Assembly: GCA_030263715.1 (NCBI GenBank)
Contig: SZPM01000001.1
Coordinates: 124,001-188,000, forward strand
DNA: 64,000 bases
Direction: 5' to 3'
Source of the DNA: ATM1 sp003577165
GTDB lineage: Bacteria; Armatimonadota; Fimbriimonadia; Fimbriimonadales; ATM1
Shown piece by piece: positions 1-7,823 of this stretch. A program made the translations under genes and the position numbers. Position 1 is the first letter of the stretch. Each line of letters starts with the position of its first letter. Under the pieces are notes generated by a model. The model was not told the DNA's origin. It searched no databases and saw only the letters and a program-made list of their open reading frames with translations.

Positions 1-130
1 CCATCCCTTCGAGAGTGGACTTGAGGTCCTTGGCCGCAAACTGAGATTGAATCGGGTAGAAGCCTGAGATCAGTGCGGCGGCCGCCACCATGACCGTCAG
101 AAGCGCTCCAAAAGCTGCTGCCTTCTTCAT
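1..130 (-). CDS. N-terminus of an unknown membrane-anchored or exported protein (partial)
   Basis: Only the first 43 codons lie in the window; the gene runs off the left edge. The product starts MKK and has a hydrophobic, alanine-rich stretch over about residues 4-21, then turns polar with several lysines. That fits a signal peptide or an N-terminal membrane anchor. No domain can be recognised from so short a piece. The ATG has no Shine-Dalgarno, but TAATAT lies exactly six bases before it. It is divergent from glyQ, and both starts carry the same leaderless-type element. Confidence 0.6.
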   Translation of the reverse strand, partial: MKKAAAFGALLTVMVAAAALISGFYPIQSQFAAKDLKSTLEGM

Positions 131-136
131 TGTCAA

Positions 137-142
137 ATATTA
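137..142 (-). promoter_or_regulatory. -10 hexamer TAATAT, leaderless start of the partial gene
   Basis: TAATAT, then six bases (TTGACA), then ATG on the minus strand. Transcription would begin at or within a base of the start codon. No Shine-Dalgarno is present. Confidence 0.5.
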
Positions 143-282
143 CCTTCGGCGGTTCTGACGCCCGACCGCAGGTCTGCGATTCGCGACTTGTCCTCAAAGT
201 CGGGAATTTCAGGTTGATGGGCCGAAAGGGGCCAGCGGCCGGATGGAAGGCGACCGGGGATTTGCCAGGGGCGGAGGAGAAG

Positions 283-288
283 TAAACT
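283..288 (+). promoter_or_regulatory. -10 hexamer TAAACT, leaderless start of glyQ
   Basis: TAAACT, then seven bases, then the GTG of glyQ. A GGAGG lies 18 bases before the GTG, too far to act as a Shine-Dalgarno and upstream of the expected transcript start. Confidence 0.55.
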
Positions 289-295
289 CACCCCA

Positions 296-1234
296 GTGAA
301 CGTCCAGGAAATCCTGTCGATCCTCAACTCCTATTGGGCGGATCAGGGCTGCGTCATCCTCCAGCCATATGATGTCGAGGTCGGGGCGGGGACCATGCAT
401 CCCGACACCGTCTTTCGAAGCTTGGGGCCGGAGCCATGGAACTGCGCTTACGTTCAGCCGAGCCGGCGGCCCGCTGATGGAAGGTACACGCGGAACCCGA
501 TGCGGAACCAGAGGTACTTCCAGTACCAAGTTCTTATGAAGCCGAGCCCGGACAACATCGTGGACTTGTACATGGGCTCACTGAATGCGATCGGCTTCAA
601 CGTTAAGCGAAACGATGTGCGGCTCGTCGAGGACGACTGGGAGTCTCCGAGCATGGGAGCGAGCGGAGTCGGCTGGGAGGTCTGGTTGAACGGCGCGGAA
701 ATCACGCAGTTCACGTTCTTTCAGCAGATGGGCGGCATCGAGTTGAATCCCGTCAGTGCGGAGATCACGTACGGGCCTGAGCGGCTCTGCCTGATGCTCA
801 ACAACGGCTACTCCTTTTGGGAGGACTTGGAATGGGGTTCTGGGGTCTCGTATCGAGACGTGAACTATGACTTAGAACTGCAACACAACCTCTACAACTT
901 CGAGGTCGCGGACACGGCGTTGCTCTTCGAGTTGTTCGACAAGTACGAAGCGGAGAGCAGGCGCGTCGTTGAAACAGATGCGGTCTGGGACGAGGAACTC
1001 GGCAGATACACGACGGAATTCAAGAAGTCGGACGGAGGGCACAAAGTGCTGCTGGTCTATCCCGCATTCGACTTAGCGCTTAAGTGCTCGCACGTTTTCA
1101 ATCTATTGGATGCGCGAGGGGCGCTTTCTCCTACCGAGCGCGCGGCCTACATCAACCGCATCCGCGCGCGGGCGCGAGCGTGCTGCCTGAAGTACCTCGA
1201 AGGGAAGCAGGCGTTTGTGAAGCAGGACTCTTAG
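296..1234 (+). CDS. glyQ: Glycyl-tRNA synthetase alpha subunit
   Basis: Catalytic subunit of the alpha2beta2 bacterial glycyl-tRNA synthetase, which charges tRNA-Gly in the cytoplasm. The family hallmarks are clear: QGCVILQPYDVEVGAGT near the N-terminus, EPWNCAYVQPSRRP, GRYTRNPMRNQRYFQYQV and the WEVWLNGAEITQFTFFQQMGG core. At 312 residues it is slightly longer than usual. The GTG start fits the family N-terminus (MNVQEIL) and leaves the leaderless-type hexamer just upstream. The beta subunit gene glyS normally follows glyQ. Here the next gene is thrC on the opposite strand, 16 bases away, so glyS must lie elsewhere. Identification is secure. Confidence 0.97.
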   Translation: MNVQEILSILNSYWADQGCVILQPYDVEVGAGTMHPDTVFRSLGPEPWNCAYVQPSRRPADGRYTRNPMRNQRYFQYQVLMKPSPDNIVDLYMGSLNAIGFNVKRNDVRLVEDDWESPSMGASGVGWEVWLNGAEITQFTFFQQMGGIELNPVSAEITYGPERLCLMLNNGYSFWEDLEWGSGVSYRDVNYDLELQHNLYNFEVADTALLFELFDKYEAESRRVVETDAVWDEELGRYTTEFKKSDGGHKVLLVYPAFDLALKCSHVFNLLDARGALSPTERAAYINRIRARARACCLKYLEGKQAFVKQDS

Positions 1235-1250
1235 GATTCGAGTTCGGCGC

Positions 1251-2387
1251 TCAGTCCACCGATTCGAACGCTTCGGTGTATTTGAGGCCGGTTCCCGTAT
1301 TGAAAAGAACAACCGTGTCGCCCTCGGAGATGTAGCCGCTCGAGGCGAGCTTTCTTGCAGCGGCAAGCGTGGCTCCCCCCTCCGGACAGGCGAAGACGCC
1401 TGTGCTTCGCGCCATTTCGCGTGCGGCATGGATCATCTCTTTGTCCGTCACGGAGATCGCAGTGCCGTTTGACTTCTTGATGAGATCGAGCGTGATGAAG
1501 TCTCCGATTGCGCGAGGGACCCGTAGGCCTGATGCGGCGGTTCTGGCATTCTTGTGCTCTTCTGCGAACTCCGTTCCCTGGTGGTATGCAGTCACGATAG
1601 GGCAGCATCCGTCCGCCTGCACCGAGACCATGCGCGGTCGCTCTGAGCCGATCCAACCGAGGGCCTGCATTTCGTCGAAGGCCTTCCACATTCCGACGAG
1701 ACCCGTCCCCCCACCCGTCGGATAGAGGATGACGTCGGGCAGTCTGCCGAGCTGTTCGAACAGTTCATAGCCCATCGTCTTCTTGCCCTCGACGCGGTAC
1801 GGTTCCTTCAACGTGGAGAGGTCGAAGAGGGATTCGTCCGTTTCGCATCGTGCCCTTAGCGCCGCCGCGCAGTCTGTAATAAGCCCTTCCACGAGATTCA
1901 CTTCGGCGCCAAACATCTCACACTCGTCTATGTTTGCTCGCGGCGTGTCCCTCGGCATGTAGACGACTGAGCGCATGCCAGCGGACGCCGCGTAGGCAGC
2001 CATCGCCCCTGCGGCGTTTCCGGCGCTCGGAACGCCAACCGCCTCCGCTCCGAGGTGCGCGGCCATGCTGACGGCGACGCTCATGCCTCGCGCCTTGAAG
2101 CTGCCGGTCGGATTCTCGCTCTCGTCCTTGATCCACCAGTTCTGCGACAGTTTCGGCGCAGGTATCAGCGGCGTCAAACCCTCGCCGAGGGAGATCGGCT
2201 TGCAGGGGGGGAGGACCGGGCGGTATCTCCAGAGCGACGTCGTGGTGCGGTCCACGATCTGGTCGAATGGAATCGGATGCGCCAGACCGTAAACGACTTT
2301 GAGCGGTTTGCCGCATGGGCACAAGGTGGCCGGAGATCGCCAGTCCATCAAGGCGCCGCAACGCCAACACTCGAGATGGGAGATCAC
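1251..2387 (-). CDS. thrC: Threonine synthase
   Basis: PLP enzyme that converts O-phosphohomoserine to threonine, the last step of the pathway. The 378-residue protein opens with a zinc-ribbon-like Cys pattern (C7, C10, C23, C25), followed by the fold-type II PLP core. NPTGSFKARG places the Schiff-base lysine at K98, and PTGGGTGL is the phosphate-binding loop. The N-terminal Cys motif and SFKARG separate it from threonine dehydratase. The GTG start is six bases after a TAAACT hexamer. It lies 34 bases downstream of nhaA on the same strand but appears to have its own promoter. Homoserine dehydrogenase is 39 kb away in the window. Confidence 0.93.
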   Translation of the reverse strand: MISHLECWRCGALMDWRSPATLCPCGKPLKVVYGLAHPIPFDQIVDRTTTSLWRYRPVLPPCKPISLGEGLTPLIPAPKLSQNWWIKDESENPTGSFKARGMSVAVSMAAHLGAEAVGVPSAGNAAGAMAAYAASAGMRSVVYMPRDTPRANIDECEMFGAEVNLVEGLITDCAAALRARCETDESLFDLSTLKEPYRVEGKKTMGYELFEQLGRLPDVILYPTGGGTGLVGMWKAFDEMQALGWIGSERPRMVSVQADGCCPIVTAYHQGTEFAEEHKNARTAASGLRVPRAIGDFITLDLIKKSNGTAISVTDKEMIHAAREMARSTGVFACPEGGATLAAARKLASSGYISEGDTVVLFNTGTGLKYTEAFESVD

Positions 2388-2393
2388 GCGGGG

Positions 2394-2399
2394 AGTTTA
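2394..2399 (-). promoter_or_regulatory. -10 hexamer TAAACT, leaderless start of thrC
   Basis: TAAACT, six C-rich bases, then GTG on the minus strand. The hexamer is identical to the one before glyQ. Confidence 0.55.
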
Positions 2400-2421
2400 T
2401 CTGAACTTGCGGAATCCCCGG

Positions 2422-3765
2422 CTACTCTTCGTTTGCGGTCAAATCCGGCGCGTCCCTTTTCAGCTTTCTCGAGAGGAGCAGTGTGCCGATGACTCCCGAA
2501 GCGAGAGACCCGAGCAAGATGCCGGCCTTTGCAAGGTTGCGAGCCTCTGCGTCCGTGAACGCAAGATTCGAGATGAACAGCGACATCGTGAAGCCAATCC
2601 CACCGAGCACGGCGACAGGGAAGAGGTGTCCCCAGGCAAGCCCACGCGGGAGCGCAGCCAGCCTCAGGCGAACCGCAAGGTACGCAGCCGCGAGAACTCC
2701 CAGGCTCTTGCCAACCAGAAGTCCCAGCGTGATCCCGATCGTCATAGGGTGCGAGAACGCCGAGCCAAGTCCCGACTCGATGGCGACGCCAGCGTTCGCC
2801 AGAGCGAAAATCGGCAATACGCAGTAGGTCGTCCAGGGATGCAAGATGTGCTCCAGCCTTTGCAGCGGCATTTGCGCCTGCAGGCATGCCCTTTCGAGAG
2901 TCTGGAGCGCATCTTGGCGATCTTGAGACAAGGGCGATTCATCGCGTTCGGCTTCCCGTCTCAATCGCTCGATGATGGATCGTGCCTTGTCGACGAATTC
3001 GCGTGGATACAGGCGCACGCGTGCGGGAATGGTGAACGCAAGCAGCACGCCGGCAATCGTTGCGTGCACGCCGCTATGTAGAAGTGACAGCCACAAGCCT
3101 ACGCCCAGCAGGGAATAGACCGTGAGGCGGCGCTCTCCGGCAAGATTTGCGAGAATCAGCAGCATGAAGAACAGGCCCGCGAGAGCGAGAGCGGACAGCG
3201 AGATGCCGGTGTTGTAGAACAGAGCGATCACAAGAACCGCTCCCAGGTCGTCCACGATTGCGAACGCAGTCAAGAATATCTTGAGCGAAACCGGCACACG
3301 GCTTCCAAGAAGGGCGAGCGCGCCAAGCGAGAACGCGATGTCGGTGGCCGTAGGAATCCCCCACCCGCGTGCGTAGGGCGTCCCCGATGTAAACGCCAGG
3401 AAGATCACCGCGGGCACGGCCATTCCACCGATGGCCGCCGCGAAGGGAAAGGCTGCGCGCTTCGGCGAAGAGAGTTCGCCGAGCACGATCTCTCGCTTGA
3501 TCTCGAGGCCGACGACGAGGAAGAAGAGCGCCATCAAGCCGTCGTTGATCCACTCGTGGAGTGAGAGGTCGAGCGCCCACTCTCGGAATGAGATGCGGGC
3601 GTGCGATTCCCAGAGGTGGAAGTAGGATTCCGCTGCCGACGAGTTCGCCCAGACGATTGCCGCGGCTGCGGCCACGATCAGGAGAATTCCACCACTGGCC
3701 TCCAGCCGCGCGAATTCGACGAAAGGACGCAGCAGTGCGCTGCGTACCGCTCTCGCAACGGGCAT
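2422..3765 (-). CDS. nhaA: Na+/H+ antiporter NhaA
   Basis: Inner-membrane antiporter that exports Na+ in exchange for protons, for pH and sodium homeostasis. From the chosen start it is 447 residues with about 12 hydrophobic segments. TATDIAFSLG (D142) and the paired aspartates of AIVDDLGAV (D172, D173) match the ion-binding residues of the family, and GLEIKRE and GGIGFTMSLF are further signatures. A longer reading starts at an ATG at 3789. I prefer the ATG at 3765 because GGAAGG lies four bases before it and a TATAAT at 3801-3806 would put the transcript start near 3789. A cytoplasmic loop around residues 265-310 is highly charged. Confidence 0.94.
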   Translation of the reverse strand: MPVARAVRSALLRPFVEFARLEASGGILLIVAAAAAIVWANSSAAESYFHLWESHARISFREWALDLSLHEWINDGLMALFFLVVGLEIKREIVLGELSSPKRAAFPFAAAIGGMAVPAVIFLAFTSGTPYARGWGIPTATDIAFSLGALALLGSRVPVSLKIFLTAFAIVDDLGAVLVIALFYNTGISLSALALAGLFFMLLILANLAGERRLTVYSLLGVGLWLSLLHSGVHATIAGVLLAFTIPARVRLYPREFVDKARSIIERLRREAERDESPLSQDRQDALQTLERACLQAQMPLQRLEHILHPWTTYCVLPIFALANAGVAIESGLGSAFSHPMTIGITLGLLVGKSLGVLAAAYLAVRLRLAALPRGLAWGHLFPVAVLGGIGFTMSLFISNLAFTDAEARNLAKAGILLGSLASGVIGTLLLSRKLKRDAPDLTANEE

Positions 3766-3800
3766 GGTGCCTTCCTCTCTCTCCTGCATGGGCGGGGGAA

Positions 3801-3806
3801 ATTATA
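3801..3806 (-). promoter_or_regulatory. TATAAT -10 element upstream of nhaA
   Basis: Perfect TATAAT on the minus strand, 35 bases before the preferred nhaA ATG. The predicted transcript would have a leader of about 28 bases carrying the purine-rich Shine-Dalgarno. I see no good -35 box at the usual 17-base spacing. Confidence 0.4.
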
Positions 3807-3835
3807 CGCGATCGGCGCGCAAGCCATCGCGACCG

Positions 3836-5263
3836 CTAAACTGGAATCGGTCGAGAGCGCAGCTTCACTTCGACACAAGACTTCTGCGATGGCAACACCT
3901 TTCCGGGATTGCACAAACTTCCAGGATTGAACACGGCGCGGATGTCTTCTTGCAACGAGAGGTCCTCGGGGGAGAACATTTCCGCAAGAAGGTCTATTTT
4001 CTCGACGCCGATTCCGTGCTCTCCGGTTACGCTCCCTCCTTCCGCGATGCAGCGTCGCATCACACGCTCGCCGGCTTCGACGACTGCGACCACGTCTTCA
4101 GGTTTGCGATCGTCGAAGAGGAAGATGGGGTGCAGGTTGCCGTCGCCCGCGTGGAAGATGTTTGCGACGCGAAGTCCCTTTTCTGCTGCGACGCCGTACA
4201 CAAACTCGAGCACCTCCGGCAACTTGGACCTCGGGATGACTCCGTCGTGCGTCACCATGCTTGGCGCCAGCCTGCCGAGGGCGCCGATTCCTTTCTTCCG
4301 CGCAGTCCACAACTTTGCCCTTTGAGTTTCGTCCGAAGAGACTTCAATTGTGAGGGCGTCGTTTCGTTGGGCGATCTGCTTTGTGCGCTCGATCTCCGCA
4401 ATTGCGCTCTCGTCGCCATCGCACTCGATGAGCAGAAGTGCGCCCACGTTTCGCGGCAGGCCAGTGTTGAACGCGGCTTCGACGGCCTCGACCACGCTCC
4501 CATCCATGAATTCCATGGCGGCGGGAAGGATGCCCGCGGCGATGATGTCGGAGACGGTTTGAGTTGCGGCGCGAGCCGTGCGGAACGAAGCGAGCAGCGT
4601 TCGAATCACGGATGGATTCGGTGTGAGCCGTACCCATGCTTCCGTCACCACCCCGAAAGTGCCTTCGCTTCCCACGATGAGTCCGATCAAGTCGATGCCG
4701 GGGAAACCTGCTACCTTCCCACCGAACTCGCGAATCTCTCCATGAACGTCAACGAGTGTGATGCCGAGGATGTGGTCGGTCGTGACACCATATTTGAGCG
4801 TGTGTGGCCCGCCGCTGTTCTCACTGATGTTTCCGCCCAATGTGCAAACCGTCTGGCTGCTGGGATCGGGCGCGAAGTGTAGATTCCATTCTGCGACGGC
4901 TCGCGTGAGGGAGATGTTTGGGCATCCGGCTTCGGCCTTCATCACCCTCGACTCGATGTCGACTTCGAGAATCCTGCGCATTCGCGTGAGGGAGATGACC
5001 ACGCCGCCTTCGGCCGGAAGGGCGCCGCCGCTCAACCCCGTGCCGGCCCCACGAGGCGTGAACGGGACGTCATTCCGCACGCAGAATCGGACGACGTTCT
5101 GCACGTCCTCCGTGGAGTGCGGGAACACGACTACGTCCGGATGTCTGCGCTGGATCGTGTATGCGTCGCAGTCGTACGCGCGGCGAGCAGCCGCGCCCGA
5201 AAGCACCTGACGGTCGGAGAGCAACTCCGAAAGGTCGGCGACCAGGCTCGCCTCGTCCAACAC
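3836..5263 (-). CDS. glcD: FAD-linked oxidase, glycolate oxidase GlcD family
   Basis: 475-residue flavoprotein of the vanillyl-alcohol oxidase superfamily that oxidises glycolate, lactate or a related 2-hydroxyacid. The N-terminal FAD domain shows PRGAGTGLSGGALP and GGNISENSGGPHTLKYG. The C-terminal half has FHAGDGNLHP and GEHGIGVEK, typical of GlcD and D-lactate dehydrogenases. No GlcE or GlcF partner is adjacent, so the electron acceptor and exact substrate are open. The open frame extends far upstream to 6364, but that part is antisense to oppD. I chose the GTG at 5263, six bases after an AAGAAT hexamer; a TTG follows it directly. Confidence 0.88.
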   Translation of the reverse strand: MLDEASLVADLSELLSDRQVLSGAAARRAYDCDAYTIQRRHPDVVVFPHSTEDVQNVVRFCVRNDVPFTPRGAGTGLSGGALPAEGGVVISLTRMRRILEVDIESRVMKAEAGCPNISLTRAVAEWNLHFAPDPSSQTVCTLGGNISENSGGPHTLKYGVTTDHILGITLVDVHGEIREFGGKVAGFPGIDLIGLIVGSEGTFGVVTEAWVRLTPNPSVIRTLLASFRTARAATQTVSDIIAAGILPAAMEFMDGSVVEAVEAAFNTGLPRNVGALLLIECDGDESAIAEIERTKQIAQRNDALTIEVSSDETQRAKLWTARKKGIGALGRLAPSMVTHDGVIPRSKLPEVLEFVYGVAAEKGLRVANIFHAGDGNLHPIFLFDDRKPEDVVAVVEAGERVMRRCIAEGGSVTGEHGIGVEKIDLLAEMFSPEDLSLQEDIRAVFNPGSLCNPGKVLPSQKSCVEVKLRSRPIPV

Positions 5264-5269
5264 GGTCCG

Positions 5270-5275
5270 ATTCTT
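5270..5275 (-). promoter_or_regulatory. Imperfect -10 hexamer AAGAAT before glcD
   Basis: AAGAAT, then six bases, then GTG on the minus strand. The first base departs from TANNNT, so this is a weaker case. It is divergent from the oppD element 48 bases away. Confidence 0.35.
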
Positions 5276-5322
5276 GCACGCTTCGCCCTCGCGAAAGCCT
5301 GTCGCTGTCGGCCGCCCCCCGC

Positions 5323-5328
5323 TATAAT
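5323..5328 (+). promoter_or_regulatory. -10 hexamer TATAAT, leaderless start of oppD
   Basis: Consensus TATAAT, then seven bases (CGCCGCC), then the ATG of oppD. There is no purine-rich stretch in between. Confidence 0.6.
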
Positions 5329-5335
5329 CGCCGCC

Positions 5336-6337
5336 ATGTCCGTCCTCGAGGTGCGCGGCCTCAGAGTCGCGTTCGGCTCCACCGAAGTGCTTCGGGGCGT
5401 CGACTTGGAGGTCGAGGCGGGCCGAACTTTGGGCATCGTCGGCGAATCCGGCTGCGGGAAGAGCATGACCGGCCTCGCCATCATGGGTTTGTTGCCGTAC
5501 CCAGGCCGTGTTGCGGCCGGCGAGATCCTTCTCGATGGGCGCGACCTCGTTCGCGAGAAGGAATCGAGGCTTCGTCAGATTCGCGGCGGAGACATCGCGA
5601 TGGTCTTCCAAGATCCGTTCACCAGCCTCAATCCGATGATGCGCGTGGGGGATCAGGTCGCCGAAGCGATCGTGCTGCATCGCAAAGAGAGTTGGAAGCG
5701 CGCAAGGGAGTTGGCCATCGAACAGTTGCGCGCGGTCAAAGTGCCGTCTCCGGAAAGCACGGCGAAGAAGTTCCCGCACCAACTCAGCGGAGGGCAGAGG
5801 CAGCGCGTGATGATCGCAATCGCGTTCGCGTGTCATCCGCGCGTGCTGATCGCTGACGAGCCGACGACGGCTTTGGATGTCACTCTTCAGGCACAAATCC
5901 TCGCGCTTTTGAAAGAACTGCAAAGCGAACAGAACACAGCCGTGATCCTGATATCGCACGACATCGGAGTCATTGGCTCGGTGTCGGATCGCATCGCTGT
6001 GTATTACGCGGGAAAAGTTGTGGAAGAGGGGCGCGCAGTGGATGTCTTGCACGCGCCCGCACATCCGTACACACAAGGCCTGCTGGCATCTCTGCCTTCG
6101 GGTCAGAGCCGCTTGCAGTCGATCCAGGGTCAGCCGCCGGATCCAAAGACCCTCGGAGTCGGCTGCAGTTTCGCAGTGCGCTGCAGTTTTTGCCACGAGA
6201 AGTGCGACGTCGAGCCGGGTCTCATGCCTGCTTTGAAGTTTCGAGCGGACGTAGCCCACGAATTTGGCAATCAGTGGAGTTCGGAGGACGGCTCTCACAG
6301 CGCGGCCTGTTGGCTGGTCGAGGGAACGAATGTCTGA
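5336..6337 (+). CDS. oppD: Oligopeptide/dipeptide ABC transporter ATP-binding protein (OppD/DppD type)
   Basis: Cytoplasmic ATPase of a peptide-family importer. The 333 residues contain Walker A GESGCGKS (36-43), Q-loop FQDPFTSLNP, signature LSGGQRQR, Walker B VLIADEPTTALD and switch histidine LISHD. The C-terminal oligopeptide-transporter extension carries a Cys cluster (GCSFAVRCSFCHEKC); the equivalent region is reported to bind an Fe-S cluster in mycobacterial OppD. It overlaps oppF by eight bases, so the two are surely co-translated. No permease or binding-protein gene lies nearby, so the partners must be encoded elsewhere and the substrate is only inferred. Confidence 0.92.
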   Translation: MSVLEVRGLRVAFGSTEVLRGVDLEVEAGRTLGIVGESGCGKSMTGLAIMGLLPYPGRVAAGEILLDGRDLVREKESRLRQIRGGDIAMVFQDPFTSLNPMMRVGDQVAEAIVLHRKESWKRARELAIEQLRAVKVPSPESTAKKFPHQLSGGQRQRVMIAIAFACHPRVLIADEPTTALDVTLQAQILALLKELQSEQNTAVILISHDIGVIGSVSDRIAVYYAGKVVEEGRAVDVLHAPAHPYTQGLLASLPSGQSRLQSIQGQPPDPKTLGVGCSFAVRCSFCHEKCDVEPGLMPALKFRADVAHEFGNQWSSEDGSHSAACWLVEGTNV

Positions 6338-7277
6338 GACAGTATTGAGAACGGAGGACCTCACGGTCGTGTATCACGTTCCGGGGGGGGTCATCCGCGC
6401 CGTGGACGGCGTGTCGCTCGAACTTGCCGCCGGGGAGACGCTTGCCGTTGTCGGCGAGTCGGGCTGCGGGAAGACGACCTTGGCCAAGGCGATCTTGGGC
6501 CTGGAGAGGGCGGCCGGTGGGAAGATCGTCGTTCAAGGCAACGACGTCACGGGCGATCTGCGCGGGCTTGCGAAGCGCGTCGGAATCGTTTGGCAAGACC
6601 CTTACGCAAGCCTCGATTCACGGTGGACGATTGGCGACAGCATCTCGGAGCCACTTGTGATTCACAAGCACCCCAACCCGCGCGAGAGAGCCGTAGAGGT
6701 GATGAAGGAAACCGGCCTCGATCCTGGTTTGATGGACCGCTATCCGCACCAACTCAGCGGCGGGCAGAGACAGCGTGTTGCGATCGCTCGCGCTCTCGCG
6801 TTGAATCCGCCGCTCGTTCTGTGCGATGAGCCGACGGCCGCTCTGGACCTTTCAATTCGCGCACAGATTCTCAATTTGCTGAAAGACCTGCAGGCATCGC
6901 GGAGTTGCGCGTACCTGTACATCTCTCATGACCTGATGACGGTTCGCTACATCGCCGACCGGGTGGCCGTGATGTACTTAGGTCGGATCGTGGAAATCGG
7001 GCCGACGGGAGATGTCTTTGGTGCGCCTCGGCATCCCTACACGCAAGCGCTCATGGCTTCCGCGCCGACGCTGGAGCTGGTCGGACGGCTTCCGGCCGTG
7101 CTCGCGGGCGAAATCCCCGACCCGAGGGTGCGCGTTCCTGGGTGCAGGTTCAGCTCACGGTGTCCGCGCCGACAGGATCGGTGCGTCGAGGCCGAGCCTG
7201 AGTTGACGATCGAGGGTGACCGTGGGTACCGGTGCTATTTCCCGGTTTCGGCTCTCACCGAATCGAACGCGGTTTAG
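6330..7277 (+). CDS. oppF: Oligopeptide/dipeptide ABC transporter ATP-binding protein (OppF/DppF type)
   Basis: Second ATPase of the peptide-transporter pair, 315 residues. It shows Walker A GESGCGKT (42-49), WQDPYASLDSR, LSGGQRQRVAIARAL, LCDEPTAALD and ISHDL. Its C-terminal extension has the GCRFSSRCPRRQDRC cluster. The ATG lies inside the end of oppD. Its stop codon overlaps that of the convergent erpA-like gene by four bases (TTAG), leaving no room for a terminator. Confidence 0.92.
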   Translation: MSETVLRTEDLTVVYHVPGGVIRAVDGVSLELAAGETLAVVGESGCGKTTLAKAILGLERAAGGKIVVQGNDVTGDLRGLAKRVGIVWQDPYASLDSRWTIGDSISEPLVIHKHPNPRERAVEVMKETGLDPGLMDRYPHQLSGGQRQRVAIARALALNPPLVLCDEPTAALDLSIRAQILNLLKDLQASRSCAYLYISHDLMTVRYIADRVAVMYLGRIVEIGPTGDVFGAPRHPYTQALMASAPTLELVGRLPAVLAGEIPDPRVRVPGCRFSSRCPRRQDRCVEAEPELTIEGDRGYRCYFPVSALTESNAV

Positions 7278-7693
7278 TGGCTTCCGCAGCCGCCGCATCC
7301 GCGGCCGCCCGTTTCTAAGCCCGGCATGCCTTCCTCTTCGGTTGAGAAAGAGCTTCCGCAGCCGCACGACCGGACCGCATTCGGGTTCTCGATCTTGAAG
7401 CCTCCGCCGAGAACGTCCTCGACGTAGTCGACGACCGAGCCGGTCATGTACTTGAGGCTCAGTTCGTCGACGAAGATGCGCACGCCCTGGTGCTCGAAAA
7501 CCTGATCTTCCGACTCCGGCTGGCCGTCGTCGATCGCCATTCCGTACGAGAGACCGGAACAGCCGCCACCGGCGACCCAAACCCGAAGCGCCGCCTCGGG
7601 TTTGCCCTGCTCGTCGAGCAGGCCCTTGACCTCGGTCGCTGCCTTCTCAGACAGGGTGATTGGGGTGGTCTTGAGTTCTTCGTTCACTGCCAT
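7274..7693 (-). CDS. erpA: Fe-S cluster carrier of the HesB/IscA/ErpA family
   Basis: A-type carrier that delivers Fe-S clusters to apo-proteins. The 139 residues include the three conserved ligand cysteines: one in AGGGCSGLSY and two in SCGCGSSF. The usual protein ends soon after SCGCGSSF. This one continues for about 25 residues and ends GRGCGGCGSH, adding a CxxC and a C-terminal histidine. A GGAGG Shine-Dalgarno precedes the ATG by 12 bases. Choosing among ErpA, IscA and SufA from sequence alone is not possible. Confidence 0.88.
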   Translation of the reverse strand: MAVNEELKTTPITLSEKAATEVKGLLDEQGKPEAALRVWVAGGGCSGLSYGMAIDDGQPESEDQVFEHQGVRIFVDELSLKYMTGSVVDYVEDVLGGGFKIENPNAVRSCGCGSSFSTEEEGMPGLETGGRGCGGCGSH

Positions 7694-7823
7694 AAGTTAT
7701 CGGTGCCTCCAGGGGTCGCGCCCGCCTGTTGCTCCAATTATGGCAGAAATTCGTCTCTTAGCCGGGCTAAAGTCAAGGCGTCTCGCCCGGAGGGGGCCGG
7801 CCGGCGGACATACTGGCGAGTCA

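Noticed and set aside
3764..4882. Plus-strand open frame of 372 codons over nhaA/glcD
   Set aside because: It is the reverse complement of the recognised glcD gene, with composition that follows it; no start signal or domain.
5264..6364. Upstream extension of the glcD frame to an 842-residue protein
   Set aside because: The extra 367 residues are antisense to oppD and contain no family sequence; the GlcD fold is complete from the GTG at 5263.
6381..6390. Run of G in the start of oppF as a possible frameshift or phase-variation tract
   Set aside because: The frame reads through it with normal family sequence on both sides, and G/C runs of this length recur in the window.
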